The notes under the pieces: generated by a model | The model's input: the letters and a program-made list of their open reading frames with translations, nothing else | Databases searched by the model: none | What the model was told of the DNA's origin: nothing | Program-made: the position numbers and the translations under genes | Shown: positions 8,733 to 16,325 of the stretch, piece by piece | Layout: every line of letters starts with the position of its first letter | How positions within the stretch are numbered: the stretch's first letter is position 1 | DNA from: Cytophagales bacterium | Lineage (GTDB): Bacteria; Bacteroidota; Bacteroidia; Cytophagales; Cyclobacteriaceae | NCBI GenBank assembly: GCA_024643455.1 | Contig: JAHEMV010000004.1 | Span: forward strand, 1 to 37,064 | Reading direction: 5' to 3' | DNA length: 37,064 nt

Positions 8733-10340
8733 CTATTTTTCTTCTTTCCCTTTCTGGATTTTAACTTCTTTGACTTCTGGTTTCTTCACTTGTTCCTTTA
8801 CCACAGTGGTCTCTTCATTTTTTTCTTTCGTTCCCTGCAATAATGTCGGCAATTCCATGCCAGCATTCTTTAGTAAATCCTCAATTGGAGGTAAGGACTT
8901 GGCAAGACCTGACAAGAAGTTTGAAGTGGAGTTGGCTCCATTGGATCCATTCCCGCTATCCCAAACAGTGACCTTATCGATTTTTATATTCTTTATAGCC
9001 TCGACTTGAGATTTAACGATTTCTGGTAATTTATCAGCAATCATCAACAATACGGCATCTCTGGAGTTTGATCCGGCAGCATCCACTATTTTCTGGAATC
9101 CTTCAGCCTGCTTACTCAATATTTCCAGAATACCATTGGCCTCGGCCTGCATTTTAAAGAAAATGGCATCGGCTTCACCTTTAGCTTGCCTTCTTATTCT
9201 CTCTGCAGCTGCTTCGGCATCAATCTCCACTTTTTCCTTATCAATCTGCGATGGGATTACAATATCGGCCATCTGGGATGCTTTATCCCTGAGGGCTCTG
9301 GCTATTTCAGCTTTGCGCTCTGAATCATAGGCTTCCTCCAACGCTTTGGCCTGGCTAACCTTTTCAGCAGCTATGGCTTTTCGTTGTGCTTCTGCTTCCT
9401 TTTCTCTTCGTTCTGCTTCTGAATTGGCAACGTCAATTTTTGCTTTGTTTTCTCCTTCAACTGCGCGTGCATTGGCCTCTGACACCGAAATACGCTCCTG
9501 TTTACGGGCTTCGGCTTCACCTACATTTGCCTTCGCGCTGGATTCAGATTCGCCGATTTTAGCCAGGGAATCAGCCGCCGCAATTTTAATGCGTTCCAGT
9601 TGAGCCGCTTCAGCTTCTCCGATCTTAGCCTGTGCTGTTAATGCAGCAACTTTTATACGCTCATCCTGGAAAGCATCCGCCTCTCCGATTGAACCATCGC
9701 GGTTCTTTTCTGCAACACTTTTTCGTGCATCGTTCACAGCCTTTGACGCTGCTTCTTTACCCAATGCTTCAATATAACCCGACTCGTCTTTGATATCGGT
9801 TACGTTCACGTTAATGAGTTTCAGACCAATTTTCTTCAATTCAGCTTCCACGTTGCTTGCCACATTTGCCAAAAACTTATCCCTGTTGCTATTGATCTCT
9901 TCAATATCCATGGTGGCAACTACCAAACGCAACTGGCCAAAAATAATATCCTTGGCCAGGTCATATATTTCTTGCTGACTCAGGCCAAGCAAGCGTTCTG
10001 CGGCGTTGTTCATCACGCCAGGCTCCGTAGAAATACCCACAGTAAATCTTGACGGCACATCCACCCGAATATTCTGCCGACTTAAGGCATTCGTCAGGTT
10101 TACTTCAATGGAAATAGGCGTAAGATCCATGAATTTATAATCCTGGATAATTGGCCAGATAAATGCTGCGCCGCCATGAATACATCGTGCGGCATGGACA
10201 CCTTCTGCATTGCTCCCAACCCGACCATAAACGACAAGAATCCGGTCAGATGGACAACGTTTATATCGCTTGAAAAGCGATGAAACAATTATGACCAGGA
10301 ATAAAATACTTGCTACTACTGCTACTAAAATATAACTCAT
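8733..10340 (-). CDS. Flotillin-family SPFH domain protein
   Basis: Flotillins are membrane-microdomain scaffold proteins. The 535-aa product starts with one hydrophobic helix (MSYILVAVVASILFLVIIVSSLF), followed by the SPFH/band 7 domain (about residues 30-190, including PSRFTVGISTEP and the region GQLRLVVATMDIEEI). A long Ala/Glu-rich coiled coil follows at about 200-400, with repeated motifs of the type KIGEAEAAQLERIKI, as in FloT/YuaG. The tail is rich in Lys and Glu. The NfeD-like gene lies 10 bp upstream on the same strand, the usual bacterial pairing (YuaF-YuaG type). A strong hairpin terminator follows. Confidence 0.92.
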   Translation of the reverse strand: MSYILVAVVASILFLVIIVSSLFKRYKRCPSDRILVVYGRVGSNAEGVHAARCIHGGAAFIWPIIQDYKFMDLTPISIEVNLTNALSRQNIRVDVPSRFTVGISTEPGVMNNAAERLLGLSQQEIYDLAKDIIFGQLRLVVATMDIEEINSNRDKFLANVASNVEAELKKIGLKLINVNVTDIKDESGYIEALGKEAASKAVNDARKSVAEKNRDGSIGEADAFQDERIKVAALTAQAKIGEAEAAQLERIKIAAADSLAKIGESESSAKANVGEAEARKQERISVSEANARAVEGENKAKIDVANSEAERREKEAEAQRKAIAAEKVSQAKALEEAYDSERKAEIARALRDKASQMADIVIPSQIDKEKVEIDAEAAAERIRRQAKGEADAIFFKMQAEANGILEILSKQAEGFQKIVDAAGSNSRDAVLLMIADKLPEIVKSQVEAIKNIKIDKVTVWDSGNGSNGANSTSNFLSGLAKSLPPIEDLLKNAGMELPTLLQGTKEKNEETTVVKEQVKKPEVKEVKIQKGKEEK

Positions 10341-10350
10341 GATTAAAAAA

Positions 10351-10956
10351 TTAATATAAAACCCGTGTGACTAATAAAATCTGATTGTTTACAATTTCGA
10401 GTACCTGGGCTATACTCCCTGTTGGCAATTCCTTTTCATCATCGGTAATCGCATCCATTTCCTGCAAATTCCCTTGAAATTCAACCTGAATTTTGCCATG
10501 CCCTTCTCTATTCGGTGGAATCCGCAAATATACTTCACCTGTATGCCCTATTGCATGCTCTATGATCATGGTACCACTCTGATTCAGTCTACTGATATAA
10601 TAAAACAAAGCAGCCATCACTACCATCATGGTCAGGCCGGCAATTACTGAAAATATTCCAACGATTAATAAGCCCAGGCCCATCTGTAAAAACCCAAGGC
10701 CGGTCCAACCAAATAAGGTAAAAAAACCAAGTACATTTTTATAGGTAAAAAATTGCCAACCCGCACCGCCATCCAAATCACCATCACCACCATCCAGATC
10801 ACCGTCAAAATCTGTTTCCAAGTCTGATGCATCACTACCCATGAGGGTCATCGTCACCTGAACTAACAGGAGTACGGTAGAAGGAATGGCAATAATCCAA
10901 TAGACTTTTTCAGGAAGAGCAAGTAAGGACCACCAGGAAGAAATATCAATTAGCAT
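10351..10956 (-). CDS. NfeD/YuaF-like membrane protein with C-terminal OB fold
   Basis: This is the partner protein of the flotillin. The ORF track begins at a GTG (10986), but the internal ATG at 10956 (MLIDISSWWSLL) gives a normal N-terminus, about 201 aa. It has membrane helices near the start and in FFTLFGWTGLGFLQMGLGLLIVG and the next segment, then an OB-fold-like beta domain (HTGEVYLRIPPNREGHGKIQVEF). NfeD-family proteins with this layout are thought to work with SPFH proteins in microdomain organisation. A very acidic Asp/Gly loop (DFDGDLDGGDGDLDGG) sits between helix 1 and helix 2. The flotillin gene follows after 10 bp. Confidence 0.82.
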   Translation of the reverse strand: MLIDISSWWSLLALPEKVYWIIAIPSTVLLLVQVTMTLMGSDASDLETDFDGDLDGGDGDLDGGAGWQFFTYKNVLGFFTLFGWTGLGFLQMGLGLLIVGIFSVIAGLTMMVVMAALFYYISRLNQSGTMIIEHAIGHTGEVYLRIPPNREGHGKIQVEFQGNLQEMDAITDDEKELPTGSIAQVLEIVNNQILLVTRVLY

Positions 10957-11160
10957 TATAAAAAAATTAAGTTGAATAATCCACACTGACCAACTTCTCT
11001 AATGCACAATAATTTTACCCAATAATTATCATTTAACCATGGTTTTTTTGAAGAATACGCAAATTAATTTATAGCCGGTAGAAATGAAGTAAGAATTGTT
11101 GGGCTTGTTTTTTCTTTTAGTGAAAATTCAGACATTTGAAAAACAAACTTAAAAGCTAAT

Positions 11161-11595
11161 ATGACTAACCATCAATGGCAAAAAGGTGCGTATACCTGTT
11201 CGACTGATAAATCAACATTACAGGTTGACGTCATGCATACTTTTTTGAGTGAGCGATCATATTGGGCGCAAGGAAGAAGTTTGGAAAAAGTGAAAAGAAG
11301 CATTGCACATTCTGAATGCTTTGGATTATACAAAATGGATAAACAGGTTGGTTTTGCCCGGGTGGTCAGTGACTTTACAATTTATGCCTATATCCTCGAT
11401 GTTTTTGTTTTGGAAGAAGAACGCGGGAATGGTCTTGGAAAATTTTTAATGGAATGTATCCTTGCTCATCCGGAACTAATAGGTGTTAGAAAATGGATGC
11501 TGGGCACAGAAGATGCACATGGACTTTATTCACAATATGGTTTTACATCATTAAAAAAAGTTCAAAATCATATGGAGAAAGTGCAAGCGAATTAA
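11161..11595 (+). CDS. GNAT-family N-acetyltransferase
   Basis: This 144-aa protein has the GNAT core. The acetyl-CoA-binding segment reads VFVLEEERGNGLGKFLME (the R/Q-x-x-G-x-G/A pattern is RGNGLG). It follows the beta strands GFARVVSDFTIYAYILDV and precedes KWMLGTEDAHGLYSQYGF, the usual end of the fold. The substrate cannot be predicted. It is transcribed divergently from the NfeD-flotillin pair across a 204-bp AT-rich gap and probably stands alone. The ATG start is preceded by an A-rich leader. Confidence 0.88.
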   Translation: MTNHQWQKGAYTCSTDKSTLQVDVMHTFLSERSYWAQGRSLEKVKRSIAHSECFGLYKMDKQVGFARVVSDFTIYAYILDVFVLEEERGNGLGKFLMECILAHPELIGVRKWMLGTEDAHGLYSQYGFTSLKKVQNHMEKVQAN

Positions 11596-11756
11596 GTTAT
11601 CTAATAAAATAGTTTAAGTATAATTAAATGGCGAAATCTAAGACTAAGATGAGCCACCTACGGCTAATCCTATCCCAAGCACCTAGTATATCTGACATGA
11701 AAAGCAATGTTTGTTCAAAAAAATACGAAAAACAAACAAAATTGGCATCTTCATAC

Positions 11757-11770
11757 ATGATCTATATCAT
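11757..11770 (+). promoter_or_regulatory. FNR/CRP-like palindrome upstream of the redox operon
   Basis: ATGAT-CTAT-ATCAT is a perfect 5-bp inverted repeat with a 4-nt spacer. It has the same geometry as the FNR consensus TTGAT-N4-ATCAA, differing only at the outer bases. Its centre (11763.5) lies about 41 bp before the start site predicted from the TATATTTG box, the classical class II activator position. The -33 TTTG element is absent at the expected place, which fits activator dependence. Identity of the regulator is inference. Confidence 0.45.
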
Positions 11771-11792
11771 AAAACGCGTACCTGAGAATTCT

Positions 11793-11800
11793 TATATTTG
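11793..11800 (+). promoter_or_regulatory. Bacteroidota -7 promoter element (TATATTTG)
   Basis: TATATTTG is an exact match to the TAnnTTTG -7 consensus known for Bacteroides promoters. It is the best such match in the leader of the 12-gene operon and would start transcription at about 11804-11807. No TTTG -33 element is found 18-20 bp upstream; an FNR-like palindrome lies there instead. Confidence 0.5.
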
Positions 11801-11908
11801 TTAGGGCAACCGTTAACCAAGTCAGGCTTCAACAATAGCTCTTTTTAACACATAAGGATATGGTTTCATCTCATATTCTAAAAATAAGTTATACATAAAC
11901 TTAAAAAA

Positions 11909-13156
11909 ATGAAGTTAACAACTGGAATATTATCAATACTCGTCGGAATAATTGTATTCCAATCCAAGGCACAAGAAACACAATGGCGTGGACCTGAACG
12001 ATCTGGCATTTTCCCGGAGACCGGATTACTTCAAGAGTGGCCTGAAAGTGGCCCGGAACTGATCCTGAAAGTTGACAATCTCGGCAAAGGCTATTCCACG
12101 CCAGTGCTGGATAATGCCGTAATTTATATTACTGGCAAGGAAGGTGAAGAAGATTTTCTATATGCTGTAGAAATGAGCGGTAAAATCAAATATAAAGTGA
12201 AGTATGGCAGATCCTGGGAAAACAGCTATCCGGATACAAGATCCACACCTACTATTGATGAAGATCACCTTTATGTAATTAGTGGTATGGGTGAAGTAGT
12301 TTGCATCAATAAAATTGAAGGCACTATTTTATGGAATATAAATGCATACGAAAAATATAAAGGTGAACTTCACAGATGGGGTGTAGCAGAATCTCCACTA
12401 GTAATTGATGACAAAGTCATTTATACAAATGGCGGGAGTGAAACCTCCTTTATCGCCTTTAATAAATTAACAGGTGAGGAAGTTTGGAAAACTGAAAGTG
12501 TTGGTGGAGCCAGAACGTATGTATCTCCGGTTATTTATAAAAATGGCGATGTCCGTCAGATTTTGGGTTCAACATCGGATTATGTGGTGGGAATTAATCC
12601 TGAAAATGGAAATATCGATTGGAAGTATTATTATCTCCTGCAAGAAAGTGAAGGAGTAAAACAAGTTACGATTAGTCCTAACTCAGCCATCATCAAAGGA
12701 AACGAGATATTTATTTCTAAAGGATACAATTCCTATGGTGTGATGTTAATCGTTGCTGAAGACGGGAAAAATGTAAAAGAAAAATGGAGAACAGAAGTAC
12801 TGGATACACATCATGGACATTATGTGAATGTCGGTGATTACATCTATGGATCAAACTGGCTCAATAATAGCCAGGGAAACTGGGTGTGTCTGAGATGGGA
12901 TAAAGGCGAAGTGATGTACGAGGAAGAATGGAAAACCAAGGGTCCAATCGCTTTTGCAGACAGCAAGCTTTATTGTTGGGAGGAACGCACTGGCAATTTT
13001 GCATTGGTCAATCCTACTCCTGAAAAATTTGATATCGTAAGCTCATTCAGGATTCAGGATGGTTCTGGACCCTATTGGGCGCATCCTTACATAAAAGAAG
13101 GGAAGCTACTTCTTCGTCATGGCGAAGTGTTATTGGTTTATAATATTAAAGCTTGA
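11909..13156 (+). CDS. Exported PQQ-like beta-propeller protein (first gene of the redox operon)
   Basis: The 415-aa product starts with a Sec signal peptide (MKLTTGILSILVGIIVFQSKAQ). The motif TQWRGPERSGIFPETGLLQEWP marks the start of PQQ-like propellers of the 'FRGPxGxG' type. Blade motifs follow, each with a strand, a turn and a G-x-x-x-W ending (for example GTILWN, GEEVWKT, GNIDWKY). It has no vicinal cysteine pair and no clear quinoprotein-dehydrogenase active site, so binding of PQQ is not supported. It more likely acts as a periplasmic scaffold or sensor domain. It heads a tightly packed operon with NapGH-like and NuoEFG-like genes, which points to a role in an envelope redox complex. 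That role is inference. Confidence 0.85.
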   Translation: MKLTTGILSILVGIIVFQSKAQETQWRGPERSGIFPETGLLQEWPESGPELILKVDNLGKGYSTPVLDNAVIYITGKEGEEDFLYAVEMSGKIKYKVKYGRSWENSYPDTRSTPTIDEDHLYVISGMGEVVCINKIEGTILWNINAYEKYKGELHRWGVAESPLVIDDKVIYTNGGSETSFIAFNKLTGEEVWKTESVGGARTYVSPVIYKNGDVRQILGSTSDYVVGINPENGNIDWKYYYLLQESEGVKQVTISPNSAIIKGNEIFISKGYNSYGVMLIVAEDGKNVKEKWRTEVLDTHHGHYVNVGDYIYGSNWLNNSQGNWVCLRWDKGEVMYEEEWKTKGPIAFADSKLYCWEERTGNFALVNPTPEKFDIVSSFRIQDGSGPYWAHPYIKEGKLLLRHGEVLLVYNIKA

Positions 13157-13163
13157 CAGGCAT

Positions 13164-14579
13164 TTGAAAATCTCGAATCACATATTGCTCGGAACAACTG
13201 CATTAATCTTTGTTATTGCTTTATCATGGTGGAGTTTTAGCAAACCCCGTGTAAAAGTATCCATGAGTGAGCCTGGCATGGATAATCGTGAAGCTTCTGC
13301 AGGAGCCAACGAACTAATCAATATTGGAGAGTTTTTCGAACGTTTTTTCAGTACAAAAACAACACTTTCAGAAACATGGCCCAGATTCCGGGGAGAGGAT
13401 TTTGACAATATCAAAAAACCAGGCAAAGCCCTCACGGATAAGTTTAATAATGACGCAAAAATTCAATGGTCTATGGAATTGGGGGAAGGTCATGCCGGAC
13501 CTGCAGTGTATAAGGGGCTGGTATATGTACTGGATTACGATGAGGAACAAAAAGCAGATATACTTAGGTGTTTTTCATTAAAAGATGGCAAAGAAGTATG
13601 GAGAAGGTGGTACAATGTAAATATAAAGCGGAACCACGGCATGTCCAGAACTATTCCTGCGGTGACCGAAAAATACATTTTGACTATCGGCCCGCGATCT
13701 CATGTAATGTGTATGGATAGAGAGACAGGTGAATTACTTTGGGGACTTAATGTGGAAAAAGAATACGGCACTGATGTTCCCTTTTGGTATACTGGTCAAT
13801 GCCCGATGATTGATAATGGTAAGGCAATCATTGCTACTGGAGGTAAAGCAATTTTAATAGCAGTGGACTGCGCTACCGGAGAAGTTGTATGGGAAACTCC
13901 CAACCCCAATGGCCTTAAAATGTCACACTCTTCCATCATGCCCTGGACACTAAATGGAACCAGAATGTATGTTTATAGCGCAGTTGGAGGAGTCGTCGGA
14001 ATAAGTGCTGAAGGACCTGATGAAGGCAAAATACTTTGGGAATCGTTGAAGTGGGGATGTTCGGTAGTAGCCCCCTCACCTGTATGTTTACCGGATGGCA
14101 AATTATTCCTTACAGCTGGTTATGGTGCAGGAAGCATGGTATTTCAGGTTACCGGTTCAGGCGGAAATTTTTCCATAGAAAAATTATATGAATATAAACC
14201 CAATGATGGACTGGCATGCGAACAACAAACGCCTGTAGTTTATGATGGATTGGTGTACGGAATCCAACCCAAAGATGGAGGAACGCTAAGAAATCAGTTT
14301 ATCTGTGTAGATCCGTCTGATTTCAAAAAAGTGATTTGGTCCAGTGGAAAAACGAACAGATTTGGCCTGGGACCTTATATGATCGCTGACAATAAATTTT
14401 TCATTCTGAATGACGAAGGAACACTTTCGATCGTGAGACCAAGCAAGACAGAATTTGTTTTGCTCGATCAACTAAAAGTTTTCGATGGACGTGATGCCTG
14501 GGCACCTTTAGCCATAGCCGATGGTTATCTCTTGTTAAGAGATGATCACAAGATGATATGTATGGATATAAACAAATAA
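13164..14579 (+). CDS. Membrane-anchored PQQ-like beta-propeller protein
   Basis: The ORF extends to an ATG at 13119 inside the previous gene, but a TTG at 13164, 7 bp after the previous stop, gives MKISNHILLGTTALIFVIALSWWSF, a clean signal anchor. I prefer that start, giving about 471 aa. The propeller begins at about residue 75 with TWPRFRGEDFDNIKK and shows blade motifs such as GKEVWRR, GELLWGL, GEVVWET and GKILWES. Eight or more cysteines are scattered (for example WGCSVVAPSPVC) but none are adjacent. It lies between another propeller and an NHL-type propeller, so three such proteins stand in a row. The catalytic role is unknown. Confidence 0.83.
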   Translation: MKISNHILLGTTALIFVIALSWWSFSKPRVKVSMSEPGMDNREASAGANELINIGEFFERFFSTKTTLSETWPRFRGEDFDNIKKPGKALTDKFNNDAKIQWSMELGEGHAGPAVYKGLVYVLDYDEEQKADILRCFSLKDGKEVWRRWYNVNIKRNHGMSRTIPAVTEKYILTIGPRSHVMCMDRETGELLWGLNVEKEYGTDVPFWYTGQCPMIDNGKAIIATGGKAILIAVDCATGEVVWETPNPNGLKMSHSSIMPWTLNGTRMYVYSAVGGVVGISAEGPDEGKILWESLKWGCSVVAPSPVCLPDGKLFLTAGYGAGSMVFQVTGSGGNFSIEKLYEYKPNDGLACEQQTPVVYDGLVYGIQPKDGGTLRNQFICVDPSDFKKVIWSSGKTNRFGLGPYMIADNKFFILNDEGTLSIVRPSKTEFVLLDQLKVFDGRDAWAPLAIADGYLLLRDDHKMICMDINK

Positions 14580-14582
14580 TAT

Positions 14583-15554
14583 ATGAATAAGAACCTTATA
14601 TATTTGATTCTGATAGTTTGTGGACTGGCAATCGCATATATAATGGTTGGTGGATTATTTAAAAACGAACTTAAAAAAACCACGAAAAATCCATATGAGT
14701 ATGATCTTGGGGATATAAATAAAATTGACCCCGAGATGATCAAATACAAAGAAACCAAGCGAATCGGTCTTTCTTTCGCAGAGCCAAAAGTGGTAGATTA
14801 TTCAAGCGGTTATCTGGCTATTGGATTTGAAAATCAGTTGCAGATGATTGACACATCGGGAAGGGAAATTTTTAATAAAGCTGTATCGGGTCCCATTACA
14901 AGTCTGAAATTATCAAAGGATAACCTGATTTATCTTGGGTGTAAAAACCATATCGAAAAATACAATACCAATGGAGATCTCATCGAAACCTGGCAGGAAA
15001 TAGATCCTTCCACTTACATCACTTCCATAGCGCTGAAAGATGATTATGTATTTGTGGCTAATGCCAGTGGGGCGGTTGTTCTTCAGTACAGCCTCACCGG
15101 AGAGATCTTGCATTCTTTTGATGGTAAAAACAGAACGGATAGCAAGCATGGCTTTATTATACCGAGCCCCTACTTTGATCTGGATGTTGATTCGGGGGGT
15201 GAACTTTGGGCAGCCAATACAGGTGTTCAAGCTATTGAAAACTACAACCTCGATGGTTCACTAAGAGCATTCTGGGGAGCCTCATCCTATGATTTGAAAG
15301 GATTCATAGGATGTTGTAACCCAGCTCATTTCAGCATACTTGAAAATGACTCTTTCGTAACCTGTGAAAAAGGGCTGGTAAGAATCAAGATCTATCTACC
15401 TTCCGGTGAATTGGAAAGTGTGGTTGCTACTCCAGATGATTTTTCCGCGAATTCAATCCCTCCGGATCTTACTTCTGATGAAATGAATAATATTTATATA
15501 CTGGATATATCCAGAAAAATGATTAGAAAATTTGAGCGAAAGGAAACCTCATGA
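14583..15554 (+). CDS. Membrane-anchored NHL-like beta-propeller with GCCNPAHF motif
   Basis: The 323-aa protein has an N-terminal membrane anchor (NLIYLILIVCGLAIAYIMVGG) followed by an NHL/YncE-like propeller. Blade patterns include DTSGREIFNKAV, NTNGDLIETW and SLTGEILHSFDG. A striking conserved-looking motif FIGCCNPAHF lies at about 241-250 and is followed by VTCEKGLVRIKIYLPSGE. It contains the vicinal pair Cys244-Cys245 and His249, plus another Cys at 261. These could coordinate a metal or form a redox-active disulfide, but this is unproven. The gene starts 4 bp after the previous stop and overlaps the next start by 4 bp (ATGA). I think it is part of the same redox assembly as the NapGH-like genes. 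Confidence 0.75.
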   Translation: MNKNLIYLILIVCGLAIAYIMVGGLFKNELKKTTKNPYEYDLGDINKIDPEMIKYKETKRIGLSFAEPKVVDYSSGYLAIGFENQLQMIDTSGREIFNKAVSGPITSLKLSKDNLIYLGCKNHIEKYNTNGDLIETWQEIDPSTYITSIALKDDYVFVANASGAVVLQYSLTGEILHSFDGKNRTDSKHGFIIPSPYFDLDVDSGGELWAANTGVQAIENYNLDGSLRAFWGASSYDLKGFIGCCNPAHFSILENDSFVTCEKGLVRIKIYLPSGELESVVATPDDFSANSIPPDLTSDEMNNIYILDISRKMIRKFERKETS

Positions 15555-15748
15555 AAAGACGAAATTTTATATCTGAATTTGGCAGATGGGTATTGCTTGG
15601 AGGCTTGATGAGTACATCGGGATTTCTGCTTTATCGCCGCCGGTTTGGAGATCCTCAAAACTGCTATAAAAATCCGCTATGTAAAAGTTGCAACCAGTTT
15701 AGCAACTGCGACATTGTTGCCAATATAAAAACATCTGGAAATGAATGA
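15551..15748 (+). CDS. Small Tat-like protein with four cysteines
   Basis: This 65-aa protein has the twin-arginine-like start MKRRNFISEFGRWVLLGG with a hydrophobic segment to about residue 27. A short exported tail carries Cys38, Cys44, Cys47 and Cys53 (C-x5-C-x2-C-x5-C, CYKNPLCKSCNQFSNC). Four cysteines in 16 residues behind a Tat-type leader suggest a folded metal or Fe-S mini-domain. It overlaps both neighbours (4 bp and 8 bp), which strongly supports expression. The position directly before the NapG-like polyferredoxin suggests a small subunit of that complex. I know no named family, and the function is inference. Confidence 0.75.
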   Translation: MKRRNFISEFGRWVLLGGLMSTSGFLLYRRRFGDPQNCYKNPLCKSCNQFSNCDIVANIKTSGNE

Positions 15749-16322
15749 CAGAAAGGAAAACAAGGCAAAAAGCAGAAGGGACTTCCTGCAAAGTACCGCA
15801 CGTTATACACTTGCTATAAGCATAGGAGGAATCGGTGGTCTTGTTGCCAGTAAATCCAAAACAGGAGATTACCTCTGGCAGATCGATCCTTTTGTTTGTA
15901 CACAATGTGGACGATGCGCAGATGAATGTGTCCTAACGCCATCTGCTGTGAAGTGCTTCCATGCATTCGACCTTTGCGGATATTGCGACCTCTGTGGTGG
16001 CTATTTTAAACCTGGAGTAATGGATCTGAATACAGGCGGAGAAAACCAGCTTTGCCCTACCGCTGCTATTAAAAGGAATTTTGTGGAAGATCCATTTTTT
16101 GAATACACTATTGACGAGGATCTGTGCATTGGATGTGGAAAGTGTGTTAAAGGATGTTCTTCCTTTGGGAATGGCTCGCTCCATCTGCAGATCAATCAAG
16201 ACTTATGTGTGAATTGTAACCAATGCGCCATTGCAAGAATGTGCCCTTCTGATGCTATCACCAGGGTGCCAGCAAGTAATCCATATAAAGTAAAAGGAGA
16301 TTTTATCAAATCAAATACTTAG
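15741..16322 (+). CDS. Tat-exported NapG-like polyferredoxin
   Basis: The 193-aa protein begins with a twin-arginine leader (SRRDFLQ at 11-17, then a hydrophobic stretch with IGGIGGLVAS). It is then dense in cysteines: 53, 56, 59, 63 (CTQCGRCADEC); 79, 82, 85 with 105 (CGYCDLC...CP); 129, 132, 135, 139 (CIGCGKCVKGC); and 156, 159, 162, 168 (CVNCNQCAIARMC). This gives room for four [4Fe-4S] clusters. NapG of periplasmic nitrate reductase systems has the same leader and cluster number and works with NapH, and a NapH-like gene follows here after 3 bp. The likely role is a periplasmic electron relay. It is not a nitrate system as far as visible, because no NapA, NapB or NapC gene is present. Confidence 0.85.
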   Translation: MNDRKENKAKSRRDFLQSTARYTLAISIGGIGGLVASKSKTGDYLWQIDPFVCTQCGRCADECVLTPSAVKCFHAFDLCGYCDLCGGYFKPGVMDLNTGGENQLCPTAAIKRNFVEDPFFEYTIDEDLCIGCGKCVKGCSSFGNGSLHLQINQDLCVNCNQCAIARMCPSDAITRVPASNPYKVKGDFIKSNT

Positions 16323-16325
16323 ACA

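Larger units (their letters stand above)
11596..11908. other. Regulatory leader region of the large redox operon
   Basis: 313 bp without a gene. It contains a 7-bp inverted repeat, GTTTGTT...AACAAAC (11709-11737, A-rich 15-nt loop), the palindrome ATGATCTATATCAT, and a TATATTTG promoter element (both listed separately). About 100 nt separate the predicted transcription start from the first ATG. Confidence 0.5.

Noticed and set aside
9136-9978. Plus-strand ORFs of 62-85 aa inside the flotillin gene
   Set aside because: Low-complexity Ala/Ser-rich translations are antisense shadows of the Ala/Glu coiled-coil repeats of the real minus-strand gene.
11709-11737. Inverted repeat GTTTGTT/AACAAAC as a terminator
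   Set aside because: The 15-nt A-rich loop and lack of a following T-run on either strand make termination unlikely. It is more likely chance or a weak operator.
11909-14579. Functional PQQ-dependent alcohol dehydrogenases
   Set aside because: The propeller repeats are clear, but the vicinal disulfide, the typical catalytic region and a cytochrome domain are not visible, and pqq genes are absent from the window.
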